DNA of 33,991 nucleotides from an uncultured Prevotellaceae bacterium (GTDB taxonomy: Bacteria; Bacteroidota; Bacteroidia; Bacteroidales; Bacteroidaceae). Positions 16,677 through 23,926 of this stretch are shown piece by piece (positions within the stretch are counted from its first letter, which is position 1; each line of letters starts with the position of its first letter). The notes beneath the pieces are model-generated. The model had not been told where the DNA came from. It did no database searches and saw only the letters and a list, made by a program, of their open reading frames with translations. Location of the stretch: the NCBI GenBank assembly GCA_937891085.1, contig CALAEY010000057.1:1-33991 (forward strand), written 5' to 3'. The position numbers were made by a program, and so were the translations under genes.

Positions 16677-17335
16677 TCACGCCGCTCAATATTCATACGC
16701 ACCTGCAGCCTCAACCCATCTATGCTGCTATTCAGAACTGCTATCCAGAGACTTTCAATGAGTCAGAAGAGGGGTGGTTTTCCGTTGGCATACATCCTTG
16801 GAAAGTACAAGGATACCAACAACAATACCCTTGGGCACTCCTTAGATGCCAAGCTGCCCTTCCGCAGGTAGTAGCCATAGGCGAAGCTGGACTCGATAAG
16901 CTTTGCGACTACCGCCTCGATGAGCAGGAGCGAGTGTTCCGTCAGCAAGCTGCATTGGCTGAAGAACTGTCAAAACCCCTTATCATTCACTTGGTAAAAA
17001 GTACAGATGAGTTGCTCCGCATCCGTAAAGACTTGCGCCCCTCCATGCCTTGGATTATCCACGGATTCCGTGGCAAACCCGCTCAGGCACAGTCGCTCCT
17101 TAGTCATGGTTGCAACCTCTCTTTCGGTGCGCTCTACCATCCAGAGTCTTTAAGGCTCACTCCCTTCTCCCGCCTCTTTCTGGAAACAGACGAGGCAGAT
17201 GTTCCCATCAAAAGTTTAGTGGAGAAAGCCGCAGAGATAAAGGGCATCAGCTTAGAAGAAATGAAACAGATTCTCACGAGCAACGTCAAGAATACGTTCA
17301 CAAGCATAGGCTGCGGTTCGGAAAATTGCAAGTAA
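16673..17335 (+). CDS. TatD family metal-dependent hydrolase
   Basis: TatD enzymes are TIM-barrel nucleases acting on DNA 3' ends or damaged DNA. The 220 residues hold the metal-site motifs: NIHTH at 6-10, GEAGLDK, IHLVK, WIIHGFRGKPAQA and FLETDEAD. The protein is about 40 residues shorter than E. coli TatD, as is usual in Bacteroidota, and nothing essential appears lost. It is the last gene of the ftsX-led run and is followed by a hairpin at 17321-17347. Confidence 0.88.
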   Translation: MITPLNIHTHLQPQPIYAAIQNCYPETFNESEEGWFSVGIHPWKVQGYQQQYPWALLRCQAALPQVVAIGEAGLDKLCDYRLDEQERVFRQQAALAEELSKPLIIHLVKSTDELLRIRKDLRPSMPWIIHGFRGKPAQAQSLLSHGCNLSFGALYHPESLRLTPFSRLFLETDEADVPIKSLVEKAAEIKGISLEEMKQILTSNVKNTFTSIGCGSENCK

Positions 17336-17347
17336 ACTTGCATTTTC
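17321..17347 (+). terminator. Hairpin at the end of tatD
   Basis: The stem is tgcaag/cttgca with a 4-base loop (taaa), extended by gaaaa/ttttc after one unpaired base on the left side. It spans the tatD stop codon, and its right arm covers the -33 region of the tyrS promoter. It may end the long gene run, though the T-run is short. Confidence 0.45.
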
Positions 17348-17368
17348 ACTCACCTTGCACTATCTTTG
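17337..17368 (+). promoter_or_regulatory. tyrS promoter
   Basis: TATCTTTG at 17361-17368 matches TAnnTTTG. CTTG at 17337-17340 is 20 bases upstream. The tyrS ATG follows 28 bases later. Confidence 0.65.
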
Positions 17369-17396
17369 CACCCAAAATTAAAAACAGATTCATTCG

Positions 17397-18701
17397 ATGA
17401 CCAAAAACTTTGTAGAAGAATTAAAATGGCGTGGCATGTTGGCTCAAATCATGCCCGGCACTGAAGAGTTGCTTCAGAAAGAGATGGTAACAGCCTACCT
17501 GGGTACCGACCCTACGGCTGATTCACTTCACATAGGCCACCTATGTGGCATCATGATGCTCCGCCACTTCCAGCGCTGCGGCCACAAGCCTATCATCTTG
17601 GTGGGTGGTGCCACAGGTATGATTGGCGATCCTTCTGGCAAGAGCCAGGAGCGTAATCTGCTGGATGCCGAAACGCTCTATCACAACCAAGAGTGCATCA
17701 AGAAGCAGGTTGCCAAATTCCTGGATTTCGAGACCGATGCCCCTAACGGTGCAGAGATGGTGAACAACTATGACTGGATGAAGGACTTCACCTTCCTGGA
17801 CTTTGCTCGTGAGGTGGGTAAGCACATCACAGTGAACTACATGATGGCTAAGGACTCTGTGCAGAAGCGCCTCAACGGTGAGGCTCGTGACGGACTCTCT
17901 TTCACTGAGTTTACTTATCAGTTGCTGCAAGGCTACGACTTCCTCTACCTTTATCAGCATAAGAACTGCAAGCTCCAGCTTGGTGGCAACGACCAGTGGG
18001 GAAACATTACTACAGGTACCGAGCTTATCCGTCGCACACTGGGCATAGAGAACGAAGCTTTCGCCCTGACTTGTCCGCTTATCACCAAGGCCGATGGCAA
18101 GAAGTTCGGTAAGACTGAGAGTGGTAACATCTGGCTCGATCCTAAGCGCACCACACCTTATAAGTTCTACCAGTTCTGGCTGAATGTGAGCGATGAAGAT
18201 GCAGAGAAGTACATCAAGATCTTCACTTCTCTCACGAAGGAAGAAATCGATGCTTTGGTAGCTGAGCATGCTCAGGCTCCACACCTACGCGTATTGCAGA
18301 AGCGCCTTGCCAAGGAAGTCACTTGCATGGTGCACTCCGAGGAAGACTACAATGCTGCTGTTGAGGCATCTGGCATCCTCTTTGGCAACGATACCCACGA
18401 TGCTTTGATGAAGCTTGATGAAGACACCCTGCTCTCTGTATTCGAGGGTGTGCCTCAGTATGAGGTATCACGCTCATTGCTGGAGGCGGGTGTGAAGGCC
18501 GTAGACCTCTTTGCTGAGCATTCTCAGGTATTTGCCTCTAAGGGCGAGATGCGTAAGTTGGTTCAAGGTGGCGGTGTTTCTGTCAACAAGGAGAAACTCA
18601 CAGCCTTCGATGAAATCATTACGACCGACCGTCTGATAGGTGGAAAATACCTGCTCGTGCAGCGTGGAAAGAAGAATTATTTCCTGCTGATTGCGAAATA
18701 A
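17397..18701 (+). CDS. tyrS: Tyrosyl-tRNA synthetase
   Basis: TyrS charges tRNA-Tyr with tyrosine. The 434 residues contain the class I signature HIGH at 45-48 (SLHIGHLCG), the tyrosine pocket (QLLQGYDFLYLYQ) and LGGNDQWGNITTG. The KFGKT signature (KADGKKFGKTESG, about residue 235) replaces KMSKS, as in E. coli TyrS. A C-terminal S4-like RNA-binding domain has MRKLVQGGGVSVNKEKL and KYLLVQRGKKNYFLL. It has its own promoter and is followed by a terminator that overlaps the tRNA promoter. Confidence 0.96.
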   Translation: MTKNFVEELKWRGMLAQIMPGTEELLQKEMVTAYLGTDPTADSLHIGHLCGIMMLRHFQRCGHKPIILVGGATGMIGDPSGKSQERNLLDAETLYHNQECIKKQVAKFLDFETDAPNGAEMVNNYDWMKDFTFLDFAREVGKHITVNYMMAKDSVQKRLNGEARDGLSFTEFTYQLLQGYDFLYLYQHKNCKLQLGGNDQWGNITTGTELIRRTLGIENEAFALTCPLITKADGKKFGKTESGNIWLDPKRTTPYKFYQFWLNVSDEDAEKYIKIFTSLTKEEIDALVAEHAQAPHLRVLQKRLAKEVTCMVHSEEDYNAAVEASGILFGNDTHDALMKLDEDTLLSVFEGVPQYEVSRSLLEAGVKAVDLFAEHSQVFASKGEMRKLVQGGGVSVNKEKLTAFDEIITTDRLIGGKYLLVQRGKKNYFLLIAK

Positions 18702-18712
18702 AATGGCTTAAA

Positions 18713-18744
18713 TTTGCAAAATTCACTGCTTAGCTCTAAATTTG
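18713..18744 (+). promoter_or_regulatory. Promoter for tRNA-Gln
   Basis: TTTG at 18713-18716 and TAAATTTG at 18737-18744, spaced by 20 bases, would start transcription about 20 bases before the tRNA. The decamer TAAATTTGCA occurs twice (18709-18718 and 18737-18746), so the first copy provides the -33 and the second the -7. Confidence 0.6.
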
Positions 18745-18755
18745 CAGTGTTTTTT
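18724..18755 (+). terminator. tyrS terminator
   Basis: The stem cactgc (18724-18729) pairs with gcagtg (18744-18749), followed by TTTTTT. The loop is 14 bases and contains the -7 element of the tRNA promoter. Confidence 0.6.
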
Positions 18756-18770
18756 AATAAGACATCTGTT

Positions 18771-18841
18771 TGGACTATGGTGTAATGGTAGCACAACAGG
18801 TTTTGGTTCTGTTTGACTGAGTTCGAGTCTCGGTAGTCCAA
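18771..18841 (+). tRNA. trnQ: tRNA-Gln (anticodon UUG)
   Basis: The acceptor stem tggacta (18771-18777) pairs with tagtcca (18834-18840), and A18841 is the discriminator. The D-arm reads gtgtaatggtagcac. The anticodon stem acagg/tctgt has the loop ttttggt, so the anticodon is TTG. The T-arm is ctgag-ttcgagt-ctcgg. The CCA end is not encoded. The variable loop has 4 bases. A terminator follows 8 bases downstream. Confidence 0.93.
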
Positions 18842-18849
18842 CACCAAGG

Positions 18850-18878
18850 AGCCCCGCTGAAAAAGGCGGGGCTTTTTG
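18850..18878 (+). terminator. tRNA-Gln terminator
   Basis: A perfect 8-bp GC-rich stem (agccccgc and gcggggct), an 8-base loop and a T-rich tail directly behind the tRNA. Confidence 0.85.
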
Positions 18879-18909
18879 TTTGCAGATAAGCGTAAAACCC
18901 TTATCTTTA
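18879..18909 (+). promoter_or_regulatory. Promoter for the EVE-like gene
   Basis: TTTG at 18879-18882 and TATCTTTA at 18902-18909 are separated by 19 bases. The -7 differs from TAnnTTTG only in its last base. The ATG follows 17 bases later. Confidence 0.5.
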
Positions 18910-18926
18910 CGGCAAAATACTAAGAT

Positions 18927-19922
18927 ATGAAATACATAGAAGAATTTAAGACTTTCCTGAATAGTTTTGAAGGACTTGAGATACAAGACAAGTTCGACCA
19001 GTTTAATGTATTCTACCTGCTCAATGACTATAACAGCATTGAATCAGAGCGCACAGTACCAGATCTCTTGCGTTACGACCTTGCTGCGTTCACGCAGGTG
19101 GTGCAGCAATTGCCACAGCCGAACTCCATCGAAGAAGCCAAGGTGCTCTATGAACAAATCATTGACCATACAGTGCCTTGCCTTGATCCTGCTGATGGCG
19201 ATTTCATCACAGCGGGCGACTATCGCAACATGCTGCATGCACTGGTGTCTCTATCCTTTGTGCTTTCGCACATTTTCCCTGCTTATTTCATACCTTACCT
19301 CTATCGGTATAAGATGCACCAATTGGCACAGACGGCAGAGGCTTGCGATTTTGAATTGCCTGCTATGCCTAAGGCTGACGATTGGCGTGGGCGCTGCATG
19401 TATTATTGGGAGCTCTGCGAGACACTCTACAACTTCCGCATGAAGCATGATCTTATTTCTGCAGAACTGTGGCCATTCCTCTATCATTTTGCCCCAGCAT
19501 GCCTTCCTATGATCGACTTCGGAAACCTACCTGCTCCTACGCATATCTGGTGGGTTGGGAAGCGTGAATCTATCGATGAGTATCGTAACACTACTTTGAT
19601 GCACCTGCGCAATTCTGCCCGTAAGGGCGACCTTCTGGCGCGTTACGAGGCTGCTCCTACACAGGGCATCACAGGCTTCTGGCGTGTGCTTTCCGATCCT
19701 ATTATAGATCCTATAGATCCACAATATACTTATTGCTACGTGGGAAATCGTCTACATACTCCGCTGTTATCATATGCAGAGCTGAAAGCTGATGCTTATT
19801 TCAGCAAGCATCCGCTTTTCAAAAGGCGCTTCCTTAATAGCGATGGGCGCATGATATCTGAAGCAGACTTAAAACAGTTGCTTCAGATGCTGCAAGCCAA
19901 AGGGTTTGATTGTCAGATTTAA
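18927..19922 (+). CDS. Unrecognised protein, helical N-terminus and probable EVE/PUA-like C-terminus
   Basis: The 331 residues match no family I can name with certainty. Residues 1-200 look all-helical and contain YYWELCETLYNFR and LWPFLYHFAP. Residues about 205-325 have the strand and motif order of EVE/PUA-like folds: HIWWVGKRESIDEYR, then RKGDLLARYEAAPTQGITGFWRVLSDPI, then YTYCYVGNRLHTPLLSYAELK, and finally HPLFKRRFLNSDGRMISEADL. Known EVE domains bind modified bases in DNA or RNA and occur in McrB-type restriction systems and RNA-modification proteins. The assignment here is by eye. There is no nuclease or ATPase motif. The gene has its own promoter, lies 77 bases after the tRNA-Gln acceptor stem, converges on lptD, and its stop codon abuts a structured repeat. 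Confidence 0.6.
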   Translation: MKYIEEFKTFLNSFEGLEIQDKFDQFNVFYLLNDYNSIESERTVPDLLRYDLAAFTQVVQQLPQPNSIEEAKVLYEQIIDHTVPCLDPADGDFITAGDYRNMLHALVSLSFVLSHIFPAYFIPYLYRYKMHQLAQTAEACDFELPAMPKADDWRGRCMYYWELCETLYNFRMKHDLISAELWPFLYHFAPACLPMIDFGNLPAPTHIWWVGKRESIDEYRNTTLMHLRNSARKGDLLARYEAAPTQGITGFWRVLSDPIIDPIDPQYTYCYVGNRLHTPLLSYAELKADAYFSKHPLFKRRFLNSDGRMISEADLKQLLQMLQAKGFDCQI

Positions 19923-20107
19923 TTCTTTTCTTCGGCACGGCCCGAAGAAAAGAACCAAAAGAAGAGCCGCCGTCTGCACATCTTCCGCTAAAAATCACTC
20001 GCGTTTTTGGGAGGGCCGCAAGACGTGCGCTTCGCGCTCTTTGCGGTGCGGCCCTCTTTCCCAAAAACGCTCCCGATTTTCTTCACGCTACAGATGTGAG
20101 GACGGAA
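19923..20107 (+). repeat. Structured element, copy 1, directly after the EVE-like gene
   Basis: It begins one base after the TAA. It holds a perfect 13-bp hairpin (19923-19935 with 19942-19954), the linker TTCCGCTAAAAATCACTC, and a long hairpin: an outer 11-bp stem (20001-20011 with 20060-20070), a middle 8-bp stem (20013-20020 with 20047-20054) and an apical gcgc-ttc-gcgc. It ends with a conserved block (CGCTCCCGATTTTCTTCACG). It is non-coding. An inverted relative lies at 20289-20472. Confidence 0.8.
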
Positions 20108-20128
20108 GCATTTTGATGGATAATTATT

Positions 20129-20163
20129 TAATGGAGAATGGAGGGTGGATAGCGGAGGGTGGA
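20129..20163. repeat. Imperfect heptamer array between the two structured elements
   Basis: Consecutive units taatgga, gaatgga, gggtgga, tagcgga, gggtgga share the ending GGA at a period of 7. It includes two exact copies of ggagggtggata, 14 bases apart. Confidence 0.65.
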
Positions 20164-20182
20164 TAATCTATTGGCAAAAAAA

Positions 20183-20280
20183 AACGAGCGAAGCAAAGCA
20201 AACCCTGCAACGAGCGAAGCAAACCCTGTAACGAGCGAAGCGAAGCAAAGCAAACTCTGCAACGAGCAAAGCGATGTTGC
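20183..20280. repeat. Variable-length tandem repeat
   Basis: Four units begin AACGAGCRAAGC, at 20183, 20209, 20230 and 20261. The first three end in CAAAC[CT]CTG plus one base. Their lengths are 26, 21, 31 and 20 bases. The first three differ by 5-base steps that come from extra copies of AAGCR or AAAGC. No frame shows a protein-like pattern. Confidence 0.8.
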
Positions 20281-20288
20281 GCCCAAGA

Positions 20289-20472
20289 TTCCGACCTCAT
20301 TTTTGGAGCGTTAAGAAAATCAGGAGCGTTTTTCGTTAAAAAGCGCGGGCTGTTTGAGCAAGCGCAGCTTGCGAGTTTTCGCGCTTTAGAAAAACGTGAG
20401 TGATTTTTAGCGGAAAAAATGCAGTCGGCGTGTTTTCTTTGGTTCGTTTCTTTTGCACGAGCAAAAGAAATG
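20289..20472 (-). repeat. Structured element, copy 2, directly after lptD
   Basis: Read on the minus strand it starts about 6 bases after the lptD stop. A 10-bp hairpin (20447-20456 with 20461-20470) is followed by the same linker TTCCGCTAAAAATCACTC, then a long hairpin: an outer 8-bp stem (20327-20334 with 20389-20396), a middle 8-bp stem (20340-20347 with 20380-20387) and an apical gcaagc-gca-gcttgc. The closing block CGCTCCTGATTTTCTTAACG is nearly identical to that of copy 1. The middle stem has a different sequence from copy 1 but is also perfectly paired. Confidence 0.8.
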
Positions 20473-20477
20473 AACAA

Positions 20478-23219
20478 TCAATACCACCGAATATTGCTCT
20501 GCGTCTGACTCCTCTGATCCCACTTCAGGTCTTGCAGGATGCTGGCAGTGGCACGGATGGTGAAGTTGTAGTACTTATAGACACCAAAGGGTGAGATGCT
20601 GGCAGTCATGGTGAAGCAGTGGAGGTCACGCGACAGGTTGAACGCCGTCTGCACCACCTTCTTATTCTCGAAGTCGTAACCAGAGTTGAACGTCATGGCC
20701 CACTTGTTGGAGAATCGCACATTACCATTGATGTTCAGCGAATTCAGCTTGAAGCTATACGGATAGCGCATGCTATGCGGATTGATAGGCTTGGTGCGGT
20801 CCTCAGAAATATTGAAGCCCGTACTGATGTTGATGCTCCACGGAATGGTATAGGCCTGATAGCCATCGGCCCCAGCCTCTGCCTTCACCTTCTTCTTCTG
20901 TGGTGGATTGTTAGGATCATTAGGTGGGTTCTCCCCCTCATCGCCCTGCTCCTGATTCGGATTATTGCTCTCATCCTCTACCTTGTTGCCCGTAAAGAAG
21001 CCTATGATCTTCTTGATGGACTGGTTGTTCAGCGTGTAGTTGAAGGACGTGCCATAGCCCTGGAACCTACCGAAACGGCCATACGACCACTCCGTGCGAT
21101 CGCCCACAATCACATTGCCGCTCTTATCGAACTCGTAGGCATAGGTAGCAAAGACGGCATTCATACTGAAGGTATAGCTCTTGGTGAGCTTGAGACGCAG
21201 ACTCATGTTCAGGTTGCTCCACGGCTGTTTCTTCGCCGCCATGTTGTAGGATATAGACGCGCCCAACTCATCAATGAGGCTGACCTTATGGATGGAGTCG
21301 TTCTTATCGCGGAACTTCATCTCCAGGTTGTTGGAAATCTGGAAGTTCACGTTGCCGCTCTTGCCAGAGAACGTAGGACTGAACAACTGTCCCTCATAGT
21401 AAGAGTAGCGCACGGTATCCATCAGACCTGCCGAGTTGGGTTTCAGGTACGTGCCATAGTAGCCAAAGGTATCGGACGTAAAGTCGGGCGTAGCGCTCAC
21501 GCTCACGGAAGGCGTCATGATGTGCCTGATCTGGATATCCCGCTTCTTCATGAAGATAGGCTTGTACATGGCATAGATCTTGGTATTCACACCCAGCGAG
21601 CCACTGAAATCATACACACGATTGAATCCATAGATGGTATCGTTCACCACCGTATTGTTCTCACGATCCCAGTCCTTCTCTATCTTATGCGTGTACCAAC
21701 GCTCGGTATAGTTCACCGACGGAGTGACATTGAAATACCTGAAGAGCGTGAAGGTGGCACTCACGGGGATATTATGCTGCATACCATTCTGCCAGTCCTT
21801 TATCAAGTTCTTCTTGAAGATCAGGTTGTCCTTCGTCTTGATGCTATTAGAGAAACGGCCTGTATAGCGCAGCTGAATCTTCTCATACCAGCGCTCATTG
21901 CCCACGGCATTCTTACGCTTGAAGGGGAAGATGGTGCTCAGCGTGATGTTCAGGTCGGGCAACGTCATGGAGATGGAAGAGTCGCGCATGGTCTGGGCGA
22001 TGTTCATCGTGGAGGAGATGGAGAGCTTCTTGTCTGGGAACGACCTAGAATAGCTCACGCTGGAAGTCTTGGTATTCTGCGACATGGCCTGTGCATTGTA
22101 CAGGTTGCCGATGTTGGTGCGTTCGTAACTGCTGGTGGAGAAGTTCACACTGGCCGTGAACGTAGAGTTAGGATTAGCTTTGGCATCCTGACGGTGTGAC
22201 CAAACCACCTTGAAGTCCTTTGTCTTATTGAAATCTGGCAGACCCTTGTCGCCTGTCTGCGTCACCTGATAGTCTGCTTGGAAGGTACCGGAGTAGCGGT
22301 AACGCTTCACGTAGTTGGTTGCAGCCCTCAGCGCCCAAGAGCCCTTTGTGAAGATATCGCCTGTGACACGCAGATCCATCTTATCGCTGATAGCGAAGTA
22401 ATATCCACCATCCGTCAAGCCGAAGCCACGATTGGAATCATCCATGTAGGTTGGCATGATGAAGCCCGATGAATAGCTGCTGTTGAACGGGAAGAAGAAG
22501 AACGGCACCGCCAGAGGCAACGGCACATCCTCCACCACCAAGTAGGCAGGACCCGTCACCACGCTCTTCTTCGGCTTCACCTTGGCATAGGTAAGCTGGA
22601 GGTAGAAGTGCGGATGCTCATGATTGTCGCACGTGGTGTATCGGCCATCCTTCAGGTAGATTTCATCGCCACTACCCTTCTTGGCATTGTTGCCTATCAC
22701 ATAGCCCTCGCCCTGCTGACTCTCGATGTTGGCAATGATACCCTTACGGCTGTTGAAATTATAGCGAATGCTCTGCGTCTCATACGAGGTGTCGCCCTCC
22801 TTGAAGACAGGGATACCCGAAGACACGCCTGTGGAGTCGGTCACACCATGCGCAAAGACCGTGCTGCTATCCATGTTCATCGTGATGACATCGGCCGAGA
22901 GTTCTATCTGCTGGTAATTGATCTTTCCGTTGCCATAGAGATGGGCAAAGCCCCCTTGTGTGAAAGACACGGAGTCGTTGGCTTCATAGGTCACGGGAGC
23001 CTCCAGATAGTCCTTCTTAGACACTACCGTTGTATCCGTGCTGACCACGACCGTATCTGTGCGAAGCACATTCAGGGTGTCACCTGCTGCCTGTGCAATG
23101 GAATCACGCGTGGCCACAGGGGTAACATCACGCCCTCTGCGTCGCTGCGCCATGGCTTCACTGCTGATCATCGAGAACAGCAGCAAAAGCAGAAACGATA
23201 TGAATATCTTCGACTTCAA
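20478..23219 (-). CDS. lptD: LPS-assembly outer-membrane protein LptD (Bacteroidota type)
   Basis: LptD is the outer-membrane barrel that inserts lipopolysaccharide into the outer leaflet. The 913 residues begin with a Sec signal peptide (ending SEAMAQ). A beta-jellyroll/OstA-like domain follows (about 70-220, with TYEANDSVSF, GNGKINYQQIELSADVITMNM and KDGRYTTCDNHEHPHFYL). After it come VEDVPLPLAVPFFFFPFNSSYSSGFIMPTY, a stretch conserved in LptD, and a long barrel rich in aromatic strands. It is longer than the E. coli protein, partly through a low-complexity insertion near NPNQEQGDEGENPPNDPNNPPQ. A -7 element lies upstream. The HD-domain gene upstream on the same strand may be cotranscribed. 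It is convergent with the EVE-like gene. Confidence 0.88.
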   Translation of the reverse strand: MKSKIFISFLLLLLFSMISSEAMAQRRRGRDVTPVATRDSIAQAAGDTLNVLRTDTVVVSTDTTVVSKKDYLEAPVTYEANDSVSFTQGGFAHLYGNGKINYQQIELSADVITMNMDSSTVFAHGVTDSTGVSSGIPVFKEGDTSYETQSIRYNFNSRKGIIANIESQQGEGYVIGNNAKKGSGDEIYLKDGRYTTCDNHEHPHFYLQLTYAKVKPKKSVVTGPAYLVVEDVPLPLAVPFFFFPFNSSYSSGFIMPTYMDDSNRGFGLTDGGYYFAISDKMDLRVTGDIFTKGSWALRAATNYVKRYRYSGTFQADYQVTQTGDKGLPDFNKTKDFKVVWSHRQDAKANPNSTFTASVNFSTSSYERTNIGNLYNAQAMSQNTKTSSVSYSRSFPDKKLSISSTMNIAQTMRDSSISMTLPDLNITLSTIFPFKRKNAVGNERWYEKIQLRYTGRFSNSIKTKDNLIFKKNLIKDWQNGMQHNIPVSATFTLFRYFNVTPSVNYTERWYTHKIEKDWDRENNTVVNDTIYGFNRVYDFSGSLGVNTKIYAMYKPIFMKKRDIQIRHIMTPSVSVSATPDFTSDTFGYYGTYLKPNSAGLMDTVRYSYYEGQLFSPTFSGKSGNVNFQISNNLEMKFRDKNDSIHKVSLIDELGASISYNMAAKKQPWSNLNMSLRLKLTKSYTFSMNAVFATYAYEFDKSGNVIVGDRTEWSYGRFGRFQGYGTSFNYTLNNQSIKKIIGFFTGNKVEDESNNPNQEQGDEGENPPNDPNNPPQKKKVKAEAGADGYQAYTIPWSINISTGFNISEDRTKPINPHSMRYPYSFKLNSLNINGNVRFSNKWAMTFNSGYDFENKKVVQTAFNLSRDLHCFTMTASISPFGVYKYYNFTIRATASILQDLKWDQRSQTQSNIRWY

Positions 23220-23253
23220 CAGTTTTTATCCAACAATATTGTCTTTAAGTTGA

Positions 23254-23261
23254 CAAAAATA
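23254..23261 (-). promoter_or_regulatory. lptD promoter -7 element
   Basis: On the minus strand this reads TATTTTTG, a full match to TAnnTTTG, about 35 bases before the lptD ATG. No clear -33 TTTG lies at the right distance. Confidence 0.5.
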
Positions 23262-23307
23262 CGGATTTTTGCGGTATTATCACCTTTTTTAAACCAAATT
23301 TAGCACT

Positions 23308-23844
23308 CTAAAGGAAGTCTTTGCACCATTTATCAAACCGCAGCAAGCCTTCTTCGCCGAATTTCTGTAGGCTGCGGCGTGCTTCTTCCACCGTTTTCTC
23401 GTGGTCTAAGTGCGTCTTGGAGAAGAACTTATCGGCAAAACAGACCACCTGCTCTTCTAAAGTCACGGGGAGAAGGTCACGATGCGGCACGGGCAACTGC
23501 TGGCGTTCGATTTCCGCTAAGGAAAGGCCTGCCCCTGTGTGGCGCTCACACACCAACGCATGACGGGGAAAGCCAGCCTCACGCACCAACGCCGCCCCTA
23601 AAGTGCCATGACAGATGTAGGGCTCCGCACCGAAACACTGAATGCCTGGAGCGTTGGTCAGGAAGATGCCGATGTCATGCAGCATGGAAGCCTCGTAAAG
23701 GAAGGTCGTATCCAAACCCAATTCTGGGTGATTTTCTCCGATGGAAACGGCCTTTTCTGCCACTTGGCGACTATGCGTCAGCAGGATATTACGCAAGGCG
23801 TTCTCCTCTGGATAATACTTATTAATAAGGTCTAATGGATTCAT
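23308..23844 (-). CDS. HD-domain metal-dependent phosphohydrolase
   Basis: The chosen start is the ATG at 23844 (178 aa, MNPLDLINKYYP). The frame is open to 23883, but the -7 element of its promoter lies at 23864-23871, so the longer form is unlikely. HD motifs are visible: HSRQVAEKAVSIGE, the metal-binding LHDIGIF, and CHGTLGAALVREAGFPRHALVCERHTGAG further on. HD-domain enzymes hydrolyse phosphate esters of nucleotides. This small single-domain class, with PVTLEEQVVCFADKFFSKTH at its end, has no assigned substrate. It is transcribed toward lptD, 88 bases away, and is divergent from the amidase gene. Confidence 0.85.
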   Translation of the reverse strand: MNPLDLINKYYPEENALRNILLTHSRQVAEKAVSIGENHPELGLDTTFLYEASMLHDIGIFLTNAPGIQCFGAEPYICHGTLGAALVREAGFPRHALVCERHTGAGLSLAEIERQQLPVPHRDLLPVTLEEQVVCFADKFFSKTHLDHEKTVEEARRSLQKFGEEGLLRFDKWCKDFL

Positions 23845-23863
23845 TATTCTCACAATTTTAGTG

Positions 23864-23871
23864 CGAAGATA
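23864..23871 (-). promoter_or_regulatory. -7 element for the HD-domain gene
   Basis: On the minus strand it reads TATCTTCG, one mismatch to TAnnTTTG, 19 bases before the ATG at 23844. It is divergent from and close to the amidase promoter. Confidence 0.4.
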
Positions 23872-23893
23872 CGAAGTTTTCATGAATTTGCAC

Positions 23894-23901
23894 TATCTTT
23901 G
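23894..23901 (+). promoter_or_regulatory. -7 element for the amidase gene
   Basis: TATCTTTG is a full match to TAnnTTTG, 25 bases before the ATG at 23927. No clear TTTG lies 19-20 bases upstream. Confidence 0.55.
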
Positions 23902-23926
23902 CTGTGCCTAAGTGCAAGAAAGATAG

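Noticed and set aside
18771..19922. tRNA-associated integrated island
   Set aside because: No integrase, no repeat of the tRNA 3' end and no phage genes are seen, so proximity to the tRNA alone does not show integration.
20183..20280. CRISPR-like array
   Set aside because: Units vary in length, no unique spacers separate them and no cas gene is present. It is a simple tandem repeat.
19906..20477. Open frames of 68 to 117 codons in the gap between the EVE-like gene and lptD
   Set aside because: The plus- and minus-strand frames resemble each other (both contain SAKNHSRF) only because the DNA is an inverted repeat. They show no independent coding signs.
20619..22199. A 526-codon plus-strand open frame
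   Set aside because: It lies wholly inside lptD on the opposite strand. Its protein is rich in His, Arg, Ile and Val without domain pattern, and lptD is clearly the real gene. The 231-codon frame at 22608-23303 is rejected for the same reason.
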